64,000 bases of DNA from Pseudomonas kairouanensis (GTDB lineage Bacteria > Pseudomonadota > Gammaproteobacteria > Pseudomonadales > Pseudomonadaceae), in contig NZ_QUZU01000007.1 of the NCBI RefSeq assembly GCF_004682055.1, positions 124,001-188,000 on the forward strand. Direction: 5' to 3'. The notes beneath the pieces are model-generated. The model did not search any database. It saw only the letters and a program-made list of their open reading frames with translations, and had not been told where the DNA came from. This document shows, piece by piece, positions 8,038 through 16,470 of the stretch. Numbering within the stretch: position 1 is the stretch's first letter; each line of letters opens with the position of its first letter. The position numbers and the translations under genes were made by a program.

Positions 8038-10650
8038 TTAGGTCTTTGCCTGTAGCAACAACGCCACCAACGCACTCCACCCCGTCTGATGTGACGCCCC
8101 CAACCCACGCCCGGTCTCCCCATGAAAATACTCATGGAACAGCACCAGGTCGCGGCTCGCCGGGTCAGCCTCCAACTGCGCATACCCCGCCATCGATGGC
8201 CTCAAGCCATTTTCATCCCTTAGAAACAACCCGATCAGGCGCTCGCTGAGGCTGTCAGCTACCTCCTCCAGAGATGCCAGATACCCGCTGCCCGTCGGAT
8301 ACTCCACTGAGAAGTTGTCCGCGTAGTAGCGGTGAAACTCGCGCAAGGATTCGATCAGCATGTAGTTCACCGGCATCCACAACGGCCCGCGCCAATTGGA
8401 GTTGCCGCCGTACAGCCGCGAGTCGGATTCGCCTGGTTGGTAGCTGGCGCAAAGCGTGTTGCCATTCATCTTCAACGCCAGGGGTTGCTCGGCGAAGGCC
8501 TTGGACAGTGAGCGCACGCCAAATGCCGATAAAAACTCGCGGTCATCCAACATGCGCCGCAGCAGATCCTTGGTGCGCTCACCGCGCAGCAATGCCAGCA
8601 GCAAGCGATTGCCTTGCCCCGGCTCATTCCAGCGCGACACGAGTTTGGCCAGGTCCGGCCGATGCTTCATAAAACCCAGCAAGCGCTCACGCAACCCGTC
8701 CAGACCTTCATGTTCGCGTTGCTCCAGCACCAACACTGCAAACAGCGGCATCAAGCCGACGATGGAGCGCAGGCGCACGGGTTCGTTCTCACCATCGGGG
8801 CGATGCAGCACGTCGTAGAAAAACAGGTCCTGTTCATCCCACAAGCCTTCGGCGCTGTCGTCGACGCGGTTGATGGCGCCGGCGATATACAGGAAGTGCT
8901 CGAAAAACTTCACCGCAATATCCACGTACACGCCGTTACGCTTGGCCAGTTCCAGGGCTATGCGCATCAGGTCCAGGGCATAGGCGGCGACCCATGCGGT
9001 ACCGTCGGCCTGATCCAACTGGTAACCCGGCGGCAACGTGGCCGAGCGGTCGAACAAGGCGATGTTGTCCAGCCCCAGAAAACCACCTTGGAACAGGTTG
9101 CGCCCCTCGGCGTCCTTGCGGTTGACCCACCAGGAAAAATTCAGCAGCAGCTTGTGAAAGATCCGCTCCAGGAAATCCATATCGCCTACGCCGTTCAGCG
9201 CCTTGTCCTGCTGATACACCCGCCAACTGGCCCAGGCGTGTACCGGTGGGTTGGCGTCGTCGAAACGCCACTCGTAGGCCGGCAACTGGCCATTGGGGTG
9301 CATGAAGCGGTCCTTCACCAGCAACAGCAGTTGTTGCTTGGCGTAACCCGGATCGATCAGCGCAAAGGCCACCGCCTGGAAGCCTTGGTCCCACGAGGCA
9401 TACCACGGGTACTCCCAGGTGTCGGGCATGGAGAGGATGTCGAAGTTGGACAAGTGCCTCCAATGGGTATTGCGGATATGCAGGCGCTCGGGCGGCGGCG
9501 CGGGCTGGGCCGGGTCGCCGTCGAGCCATTGATTGACGTCGAAATAGTACAGCTGCTTGGACCACAACAACCCCGCCAATGCCTGACGCTGCACGTTACG
9601 CGCATCCTCAGAAGCAATGCCGTGCTGCAAGGCGGCGTAGAAGTCATCGGCCTCCTGGCGGCGGCGTTCGAAGAGCTTGCGGGCGTTGACCTGAGCTGCG
9701 TCCACGGGAGAAAAACGCAGATACAGGATTTTGCTCTGCAGGCCCGCCAGTTCGAGGATAAAGCGCGCGGCCACCTTGGTGCCGCGGTCACGGCGGATCG
9801 CCGCTTGATCACCACCCACCACGTAGTCGTTGATCCCATCCTTGAACGGCCCCGGCGCCGGTTGCCCGTCCAGCCGAGGCAGATTGCTGTCGTTTTCGCA
9901 GAACAGCCATTCCACAGCTTCCTGGCCCCAGGCACTGAGGTGGCGGTCAGGCAACTCATGATGGCGGGCAAGCACATATTCGCCCGCCATTTGCAACTGG
10001 GGCTTGGGCGCATCAACGGTCCAGCTCCAGTCATTGCGCGCCCACAACTGGGGCAGCACTTGCAAGCGCGTGGGCTGCTGCGAGCGGTTATGCACGGTGA
10101 CCCGCATAAAAATATCGTCGGGTTCATGCTTGGCGTATTCAACGCAGACGTCGCAATAGTGGTTGTCTTCGAACACCCCGGTATCGAGGATTTCGTACTC
10201 GGCATCCTCCAGGCCACGGCGGGCGTTCTCGGAGATCAGGTCGGCATAGGGGAACGCGGCATGGGGATATTTGTAGAGCATGCGCATGTAGGCATGGCTC
10301 GGCACACCATCGACGAAAAAGTACAGTTCCTTGACGTCTTCACCGTGGTTGCCCTCGGCGTTGTTGAGGCCAAACAGGCGCTCCTTGAGGATGCTGTCGC
10401 GCTCGTTCCACAGGGCCAGGCCCAGGCACCAGCGTTGTGCCTTGTCGCTGAAACCGGCCAGGCCGTCCTCGCCCCAGCGGTAGGCGCGGCTGCGGGCATG
10501 TTCATGGGGGAAGTACGCCCAGGCATCGCCATCGGCGCTGTAGTCTTCGCGCACCGTGCCCCATTGGCGTTCACTTAAGTAAGGCCCCCACTCGCGCCAA
10601 CGCTCGGCCTGTTGGGTTGCCAGGCGCTGGCCTTCAATCGTGTCGAGCAT
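8038..10650 (-). CDS. MGH1-like (GH63-related) glucosidase
   Basis: An 870-residue protein without a signal peptide, so cytoplasmic. The N-terminus (about 1-350, WREWGPYLSERQWGTVREDY) is a beta-sandwich domain, and the C-terminal two thirds an alpha/alpha toroid of the mannosyl-oligosaccharide glucosidase kind: motifs WEYPWYASWDQGFQAVAF, GGFLGLDNIALFDRS and SNWRGPLWMPVNYMLIESL. Such proteins are annotated as glucosidases acting on small alpha-glucosides or glucosylglycerate-type solutes; substrate here unknown. Downstream of oprD on the same strand, separated by a long hairpin. Confidence 0.8.
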   Translation of the reverse strand: MLDTIEGQRLATQQAERWREWGPYLSERQWGTVREDYSADGDAWAYFPHEHARSRAYRWGEDGLAGFSDKAQRWCLGLALWNERDSILKERLFGLNNAEGNHGEDVKELYFFVDGVPSHAYMRMLYKYPHAAFPYADLISENARRGLEDAEYEILDTGVFEDNHYCDVCVEYAKHEPDDIFMRVTVHNRSQQPTRLQVLPQLWARNDWSWTVDAPKPQLQMAGEYVLARHHELPDRHLSAWGQEAVEWLFCENDSNLPRLDGQPAPGPFKDGINDYVVGGDQAAIRRDRGTKVAARFILELAGLQSKILYLRFSPVDAAQVNARKLFERRRQEADDFYAALQHGIASEDARNVQRQALAGLLWSKQLYYFDVNQWLDGDPAQPAPPPERLHIRNTHWRHLSNFDILSMPDTWEYPWYASWDQGFQAVAFALIDPGYAKQQLLLLVKDRFMHPNGQLPAYEWRFDDANPPVHAWASWRVYQQDKALNGVGDMDFLERIFHKLLLNFSWWVNRKDAEGRNLFQGGFLGLDNIALFDRSATLPPGYQLDQADGTAWVAAYALDLMRIALELAKRNGVYVDIAVKFFEHFLYIAGAINRVDDSAEGLWDEQDLFFYDVLHRPDGENEPVRLRSIVGLMPLFAVLVLEQREHEGLDGLRERLLGFMKHRPDLAKLVSRWNEPGQGNRLLLALLRGERTKDLLRRMLDDREFLSAFGVRSLSKAFAEQPLALKMNGNTLCASYQPGESDSRLYGGNSNWRGPLWMPVNYMLIESLREFHRYYADNFSVEYPTGSGYLASLEEVADSLSERLIGLFLRDENGLRPSMAGYAQLEADPASRDLVLFHEYFHGETGRGLGASHQTGWSALVALLLQAKT

Positions 10651-10658
10651 TTCGGTTT

Positions 10659-10730
10659 ACGGGCGTGGCCGTCATTGGGTCCTCCCTCTCCTACACAGTG
10701 AGGAGCAGTGTAGAACCCATCCACGCCCGT
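10659..10730 (-). promoter_or_regulatory. Nested stem-loop between oprD and the glucosidase gene
   Basis: Three concentric inverted repeats: ACGGGCGTGG/CCACGCCCGT (10659-10668 with 10721-10730), ATTGGGT/ACCCAT (10674-10680 with 10715-10720), CTACAC/GTGTAG (10691-10696 with 10708-10713). It sits 8 nt before the glucosidase start and after the oprD stop. It may terminate oprD transcription, protect the mRNA end, or control the glucosidase gene. Confidence 0.55.
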
Positions 10731-10744
10731 ATGCACATGAAGGT

Positions 10745-12154
10745 TTAGAAGATCGCGTAGGTGTAGTTGAAGATCAGGCGGGTTTGATCCTGGTCGGCAG
10801 TGCCGGTGTTTTTGCCGTGATAGGTGCCGGTACGCAAGGTAGTACCGAAGCCTTTCAGAGGACCGGCCTGCACCACGTAGTCCAGACGGAAATCGGTTTC
10901 ATTTTCCTTCTGGTCAGGGCCACCGGCAGTGGCGGACTTGATGTCTTTACCGTCCAGGTAAGCCACCGACGCCTTCAGGCCCGGGACATAGGCCTTGAAG
11001 TCATAGGCGTACTGGCCAAAATTGACCTGCTCACCCGCGCGCGAGAACTGGCCCACCACAGCATCGGTAAACAGGTAAAAGTCGCTGCCGCCCGCGCCCT
11101 GTGCGTGTGGGTCGGCAAGGCTGCCCTGGTTGACCCAGACGAAACCGCCATCCCCGCCCACGCCGATATGGCCGAGCATCAGGCTGCTGCCCCCCAACTG
11201 ATAGGTGAAGGCCGCACTGTAGGTTTTGTTGTCCACTTCACCTGCGTGCTTGGCATAACCACCGTTGTTGTTGAACTTGTAGCCAGTTTCGCCATTCTGG
11301 CCATCGTTGGTGCTGTCGAAGTAACGCAGGTCGGTCTTGAACGATTGATCATTGCCCAGGGGCAGTACATGGACCAGGCCGACATAGTTCTGTTTGTAGA
11401 AGTCCTCAAGGTTGGCGTAGTAATACTGCAACGTCAGGTTTTTCGCGATGGCGTTGTCGGAAGAGCCAAAGGGTTTGTAATCCACACCGCCAAATTTGAA
11501 GCTGTTGCTGTCGCGGGTGCCGCCGGCCACGCTCAAGCCGGTGGAGTTGCTCGACGCACGGCCCTGGGCGTGGTTCAGCTCACCGCCGGTAAAGGTCACG
11601 TTGGGAATATCGTTCGAGGTCAGGATGCCGCCATCAAAGGTTTGCGGTGCGACGCGGCTGTCATTGGACACCAGGATCGGCAGCACCGGCGCCAAGCCGC
11701 CACCCACATGCAACTCGGTCTGGGAAATACGGAACTTCACGTTACCCGCCGCACGCCCGAAGGAGTCGGCAGGTTCAGTGCCGTTGTTCTTGGTCGGGAA
11801 GAAGCTGTTGCCATTACCCGACAGGCCTGCACCTGCGGTGTGGCCATCACCACCGTCCAGGCGCAATGCACCAAAGGCCATCACATCGAAACCGACGCCC
11901 AGGGTGCCCTGGGTGTAGCCGGACTTGTAGTCAAAGCGCAGCGCCGTGGCGGTTTCGCGCAAATCGTTGTTGGTGCCCGAGCGGTTATCGGCGCTGTAGT
12001 ACATGGTCCGTGAACTGACAGCCGCATGGCTGTCTTCCAGGAACCCACTGTGCCCGGTGCCCGTCCCCAAGGAGCCGAGCCCAAAATCATCAGCGTAAAC
12101 CTGTTGCGCAAGAACGGCGGCGGCGATCGACAGCGCCAGTGTAGAAATCTTCAT
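10745..12154 (-). CDS. OprD family outer membrane porin
   Basis: A 469-residue precursor with a signal peptide (residues 1-21, ending QQVYA before DDFG). The mature protein opens with GFLEDSHAAVSSRTMYYSAD, typical of OprD, continues as alternating amphipathic strands of an 18-strand barrel, and ends in Phe (NYTYAIF) as outer membrane barrels do. Internal OprD hallmarks include YYYANLEDFYKQNYVGLVH. OprD members take up basic amino acids, carboxylates or peptides; the substrate cannot be deduced. Downstream gene is the glucosidase. Confidence 0.9.
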   Translation of the reverse strand: MKISTLALSIAAAVLAQQVYADDFGLGSLGTGTGHSGFLEDSHAAVSSRTMYYSADNRSGTNNDLRETATALRFDYKSGYTQGTLGVGFDVMAFGALRLDGGDGHTAGAGLSGNGNSFFPTKNNGTEPADSFGRAAGNVKFRISQTELHVGGGLAPVLPILVSNDSRVAPQTFDGGILTSNDIPNVTFTGGELNHAQGRASSNSTGLSVAGGTRDSNSFKFGGVDYKPFGSSDNAIAKNLTLQYYYANLEDFYKQNYVGLVHVLPLGNDQSFKTDLRYFDSTNDGQNGETGYKFNNNGGYAKHAGEVDNKTYSAAFTYQLGGSSLMLGHIGVGGDGGFVWVNQGSLADPHAQGAGGSDFYLFTDAVVGQFSRAGEQVNFGQYAYDFKAYVPGLKASVAYLDGKDIKSATAGGPDQKENETDFRLDYVVQAGPLKGFGTTLRTGTYHGKNTGTADQDQTRLIFNYTYAIF

Positions 12155-12444
12155 TAATGACGGCCCCTAAACATTTTTTTATGTGTGTGATGTGCATAAC
12201 GGCGTTTTCATCCTTGCAAACGTGACGATTCTTTCATGCCGAACGGGGCGAACTCCGTGAAGAATTAGTTAGGAAAACCGGGGGTAAAATGAAAGTTCGC
12301 GCAGGCCGTTTTTTGTCATATCCCGGTCATGTCATTCATTTGCAGAATGAAGTCCTGAGGAATCTTCGTTTGCACGGTTAACGCCTGCCCAACAAAATCC
12401 AGGCATCGGCCAATTCCACCACCGTCGTCATCAGGAATTTTTCT
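12155..12444. promoter_or_regulatory. Divergent intergenic region oprD / DUF1338 gene
   Basis: 290 bp containing the promoters of both divergent genes. AT-rich patches lie near 12160-12190 and 12280-12320. No convincing operator palindrome was recognised. Confidence 0.4.
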
Positions 12445-13821
12445 ATGCACACCAGCGCACATGTCAGCCCCGACGAGATCCGCAAGGGCTTTTCCAAGGC
12501 CATGTCCGATATGTACCGGGATGAAGTACCGCTGTATGGCGCGTTGATGACGCTGGTGGCCGAGACCAATACCCAGGTGCTCGACAACGCGCCAGGCCTT
12601 GCGCAGCAACTGCAACGCACCGGCGAAATCCAGCGCCTGGACATGGAGCGCCATGGCGCCATTCGTGTGGGCACCGCCGACGAATTGGCCACTATCGCGC
12701 GCCTGTTCGCGGTGATGGGCATGCAACCGGTGGGGTACTACGACCTGACGCCAGCCGGAGTACCCGTGCACTCCACCGCGTTTCGCGCCGTGCATGAACG
12801 CGCCTTGCAAACCAGCCCGTTTCGAGTGTTCACCTCCTTGCTGCGCCTGGAACTGATCGAAAACCCAGACCTGCGCGCCTTTGCCGAGACTGCCCTGGCC
12901 AAGCGGGCGATCTTCACTCCCGGCGCCCTGGCGCTGATCGAACAAGCGGAAAAACACGGCGGCCTGAACGCCACCGACGCGGAGGCGTTTATCCGCCAGG
13001 CCCTGGAAACCTTTCGCTGGCACCACACCGCCACCGTCACCCGCGCCCAGTACCAGCAACTGAGCGACCAGCACCGCCTGATTGCCGATGTGGTGGCCTT
13101 CAAAGGCCCGCACATCAACCACCTCACCCCGCGTACCCTGGACATCGACCAGGTGCAGGCGGCCATGCCAAGCAAAGGCATTACCCCCAAAGCCGTGATC
13201 GAAGGCCCACCGCGCCGCCGTTGCCCGATCCTGCTGCGCCAAACCAGCTTCAAGGCCCTCGACGAACCCATCGCCTTCAGCGACGCCCAAGGCAGCCACA
13301 GCGCACGCTTCGGTGAAATCGAACAGCGCGGCGTGGCGCTCACTCCCAAGGGCCGCGCCCTCTACGACCAATTGCTCAACGCCGCCCGCGACGAACTCGG
13401 CGCATCCCCCAATGAGGGCAACGCTGCGCGCTACGTGCAGTTGATGGAGCAACACTTTGAAGCCTTCCCGGACACCCACGTCGAAATGCGCGAACAGGGC
13501 CTGGCCTACTTTCGCTATTTCCCTACCGAACAGGGGTTGGCCGCACGGGGTACAGCCGATCAACCCCACACGCTGGGCACGCTGATCGCGGCGGGCCATG
13601 TGGAGGTGGAACCCTTGGTGTACGAGGATTTCCTGCCGGTGAGTGCGGCGGGGATTTTTCAGTCAAACCTGGGGGATGCTGCGCAGAACCACTATGGGGT
13701 CAATTCGAACCGGGTGGAGTTCGAAAAAGCGCTGGGGCGCTCAACGATTGATGAACTGGGACTCTATGAAAAGACGCAGCAGCGCTCTATCGATGAATGC
13801 ATCCGAGCACTGCTGACCTAG
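12445..13821 (+). CDS. hglS: DUF1338 / HglS-like 2-oxoadipate dioxygenase/decarboxylase
   Basis: A 458-residue protein of the DUF1338 family (YdcJ-like, VOC-type fold). Characterised Pseudomonas members convert 2-oxoadipate to D-2-hydroxyglutarate in D-lysine catabolism, an Fe(II)-dependent, oxygen-using intramolecular decarboxylation. The N-terminus (SPDEIRKGFSKAMSDMYRDEVPLYG) and the motifs GYYDLTPAGVPVHSTAFR and FKGPHINHLTPRTLDID are characteristic; His in GPHINHLTP is a likely iron ligand. Length matches the family. Function assigned by family, and no lysine-catabolic neighbours are present. Confidence 0.82.
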   Translation: MHTSAHVSPDEIRKGFSKAMSDMYRDEVPLYGALMTLVAETNTQVLDNAPGLAQQLQRTGEIQRLDMERHGAIRVGTADELATIARLFAVMGMQPVGYYDLTPAGVPVHSTAFRAVHERALQTSPFRVFTSLLRLELIENPDLRAFAETALAKRAIFTPGALALIEQAEKHGGLNATDAEAFIRQALETFRWHHTATVTRAQYQQLSDQHRLIADVVAFKGPHINHLTPRTLDIDQVQAAMPSKGITPKAVIEGPPRRRCPILLRQTSFKALDEPIAFSDAQGSHSARFGEIEQRGVALTPKGRALYDQLLNAARDELGASPNEGNAARYVQLMEQHFEAFPDTHVEMREQGLAYFRYFPTEQGLAARGTADQPHTLGTLIAAGHVEVEPLVYEDFLPVSAAGIFQSNLGDAAQNHYGVNSNRVEFEKALGRSTIDELGLYEKTQQRSIDECIRALLT

Positions 13822-13829
13822 CAATGTAC

Positions 13830-13857
13830 GTGGCGAGGCAGCCTGCTCCCTCGCCAC
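13830..13857. repeat. REP-like hairpin / bidirectional terminator
   Basis: GTGGCGAGG and CCTCGCCAC form a perfect 9-bp stem around a 10-nt loop, between two convergent stop codons. The sequence resembles the GTGGCGAGGGAGCTTGCTCC REP type with a degenerate centre. Confidence 0.6.
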
Positions 13858-13867
13858 AACCATGGCG

Positions 13868-14092
13868 CTAACCCAAGCGTTCCACAATCTCGTCTTTGAC
13901 CAGCAAGCGTTTTTTCTTGAGTTTCTCCACTTCCTCATCGCTGGCTTTGGACGACTCCGCCTCCAGCACCTCCCCGTCAGCGGCATCGTACTTATCGAGC
14001 AGCGAGTCCAAACGCTTGTCCCCCGCCCTGCGTTCGTGAACGACTTCCTTGCTCAACCCCAAGTCCTGATACAGGTCGTGTTTCACTGGCAT
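13868..14092 (-). CDS. DUF465 / YdcH family small protein
   Basis: A 74-residue, highly charged helical protein (many Lys, Glu, Asp) starting MPVKHDLYQDLG and ending in a coiled-coil-like KLKKKRLLVKDEIVERL, typical of DUF465. Start ATG 14092 is fixed by an excellent ribosome binding site, GGAGGTACGCC, right before it; the frame extends 8 codons upstream without one. Function of the family is unknown. Confidence 0.8.
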   Translation of the reverse strand: MPVKHDLYQDLGLSKEVVHERRAGDKRLDSLLDKYDAADGEVLEAESSKASDEEVEKLKKKRLLVKDEIVERLG

Positions 14093-14266
14093 GGCGTACC
14101 TCCGCAAGTTGATCAATGGCTTACGCCCTAGAAACTAGACCATTGCACAGGGTCTTGTCATGTTTGAGATCAATACGCCCCGTTCGTCGTGGCGCGCGGG
14201 ATCGGATCAAACCTTTGCCTTGCCCTGCCCTCCACTCTAGATAGCCACCCGAGGGAGACCGGTTTC

Positions 14267-16321
14267 ATGACTCACGCCGCCACCGCTGTCGACACCCAGT
14301 GCATCAATACCCTTCGTACCCTGGCGATGGACGCCGTGCAAAAGGCCAATTCCGGCCACCCGGGTACGCCCATGGGCCTGGCGCCGGTGGGGTATACGCT
14401 GTGGAGTCGCTTCCTGCGCTACCACCCGGAGCATCCCGACTGGCCCAACCGCGACCGCTTTGTGTTGTCGGTGGGGCATGCCTCGATGCTGCTGTATTCG
14501 CTGTTGCATCTGGCCGCAGTGGTCGAGATTGACGCCCATGGCCAGCGCTCTGGCGCGCCGGCCATCAGCCTGGACGATATCAAGCAGTTCCGGCAAATGG
14601 GTTCCAAGACGCCGGGCCATCCCGAGTACCGCATGACCACGGGCGTGGAAACCACCACCGGCCCCCTTGGCCAGGGGTGTGCCAACAGCGTGGGCATGGC
14701 CATGGCCGGGCGTTGGCTGGGTGAGCGGTTCAACCGTGACGATCAGGCGCTGTTCGACTACAACGTCTACACCCTGTGCGGTGACGGCGACATGATGGAA
14801 GGCATCAGCAGTGAAGCCGCATCGATGGCCGGCCACCTGAAGCTGGATAACCTGTGCTGGCTCTACGACAACAACACCATCAGCATCGAAGGCCACACCG
14901 AGCTGGCGTTCAGCGAGGACGTGATCAAGCGCTTCCAGGCCTACGGCTGGCACACCCTGCACGTCACCGATGCCAATGACCTACAGGCACTCAGCGGCGC
15001 GCTGGAGAGCTTCAAGACCCATCGCGGCGCCCCGACCCTGATCGTGGTCGACAGCGTGATCGGCTACGGCTCGCCCCATAAACACAACACCGCCTCCGCC
15101 CACGGCGAACCCTTGGGCGATGAAGAAATTCGCCTGACAAAGGCGGCGTATGGCTGGCCTGAGGACGCCCATTTCCTGGTCCCTGATCAAGCACGCACGG
15201 TTTTACGCGATGCCTTGAAGGAACGGGCCGATCCGCTTTACCAACAGTGGCAGAGCACCCTGTCCACGCTCGACCCGCAATTGGCCGACGAACTGCAGCG
15301 CATGCGCGCAGGGCATATGCCCGAGCAGTGGCAGGCGCAACTGCCCCGCTTTGCTACCGATGCCAAGGGTGTGGCCAGCCGTGCCTCGGGGGGCGAAGTG
15401 TTGAACGCGTTCGCTCAGCAGATCCCCTGGCTGCTGGGGGGGTCGGCAGACTTGTCGCCTTCGACCAAGACCAACCTCACCTTTGACGGTGCCGGGCGTT
15501 TCAGTGCCGACGACTACAGCGGGCGCAACCTGCATTTCGGTATTCGTGAGCACGCCATGGGGGCGATTGCCAATGGCATGGCGCTGTCCTATCTGCGGCC
15601 GTATACCTCGACCTTCCTGGTGTTTAGCGACTACATGAAACCGCCGATCCGCCTGGCGGCCATTATGGAATTGCCAGTGGTGTTCGTGTTCACCCATGAC
15701 TCGATTGGCGTGGGTGAGGATGGCCCCACGCACCAGCCTATCGAGCACCTGACCCAACTGCGCGCGACACCAGGGCTGCTGACCCTGCGCCCCGGCGATG
15801 CCAATGAAACCCTGGAGCTATGGAAAGTGGCGCTGGCGCAGACGCATCGGCCCAGTTGCATGGTGTTGTCGCGCCAGGCATTGCCGACGTTGGATCGCAC
15901 AAAATACGCATCGGCATCTGGAGCAGCCAAGGGCGCCTATGTCCTGGCAGCAGCGGACAACCCTGAAGTATTGCTGTTGGCGACCGGCAGTGAAGTCGGC
16001 CTTGCGGTGGCGGCCTATGAGCAACTCAAGGCCGAAGGTGTTGCTGCACAGGTCGTTTCAATGCCCAGTTGGGAGCTATTCGAAGACCAGGACCAAGCGT
16101 ATCGCGACAGCGTATTGCCGCCAGCGATAAAGGCCCGGGTCGTGGTGGAACAGGCCGGCCCCTTGGGGTGGGACCGTTATGTGGGACAGACCGGGGCCAA
16201 GGTCGTGATGAACAGCTTTGGCGCGTCGGCACCGTTGGCCAAGTTGCAGGAGAAGTTTGGGTTCACCGCCGAAAATGTGGCCAAGCAAGCCAAGGCCCAG
16301 ATCCAACTCGCCCAATGTTGA
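14267..16321 (+). CDS. tkt: Transketolase
   Basis: A 684-residue thiamine diphosphate enzyme transferring two-carbon ketol units in the non-oxidative pentose phosphate pathway. The TPP motif GDGDMMEGISSEA...NN is present (about residues 170-200), with the N-terminal substrate loop NSGHPGTPMG, the central pyrimidine-binding region and a C-terminal domain. Length is normal. Start at ATG 14267 after GAGGGAGACCGG. It stands alone, without the gap/pgk/epd neighbours usually found beside the housekeeping Pseudomonas tkt, so it may be a second copy. Confidence 0.9.
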   Translation: MTHAATAVDTQCINTLRTLAMDAVQKANSGHPGTPMGLAPVGYTLWSRFLRYHPEHPDWPNRDRFVLSVGHASMLLYSLLHLAAVVEIDAHGQRSGAPAISLDDIKQFRQMGSKTPGHPEYRMTTGVETTTGPLGQGCANSVGMAMAGRWLGERFNRDDQALFDYNVYTLCGDGDMMEGISSEAASMAGHLKLDNLCWLYDNNTISIEGHTELAFSEDVIKRFQAYGWHTLHVTDANDLQALSGALESFKTHRGAPTLIVVDSVIGYGSPHKHNTASAHGEPLGDEEIRLTKAAYGWPEDAHFLVPDQARTVLRDALKERADPLYQQWQSTLSTLDPQLADELQRMRAGHMPEQWQAQLPRFATDAKGVASRASGGEVLNAFAQQIPWLLGGSADLSPSTKTNLTFDGAGRFSADDYSGRNLHFGIREHAMGAIANGMALSYLRPYTSTFLVFSDYMKPPIRLAAIMELPVVFVFTHDSIGVGEDGPTHQPIEHLTQLRATPGLLTLRPGDANETLELWKVALAQTHRPSCMVLSRQALPTLDRTKYASASGAAKGAYVLAAADNPEVLLLATGSEVGLAVAAYEQLKAEGVAAQVVSMPSWELFEDQDQAYRDSVLPPAIKARVVVEQAGPLGWDRYVGQTGAKVVMNSFGASAPLAKLQEKFGFTAENVAKQAKAQIQLAQC

Positions 16322-16362
16322 TCCATGCCAGGCCGAGAAACTGACTACACCACTGCCCCCCC

Positions 16363-16455
16363 TGTGGGAGCGGGCGTGCTCGCGCAAGCGGTGGGTCAGT
16401 CGCCACAGTTGCTGGCTGACCCTGCGCTTTCGCAGGCAAGCCAGCTCCCGCATTT
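16363..16455. repeat. Degenerate REPIN
   Basis: Left arm from 16363 (TGTGGGAGCGGGCGTGCTCG) and a diverged right arm around 16430-16455 (CAGGCAAGCCAGCTCCCGCA). Lies between the convergent transketolase and uvrA-like genes. Confidence 0.7.
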
Positions 16456-16470
16456 GACCTCACCGGCCTG

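Noticed and set aside
8614..10578. 654-codon frame opposite the glucosidase
   Set aside because: Shadow of a long high-GC gene.
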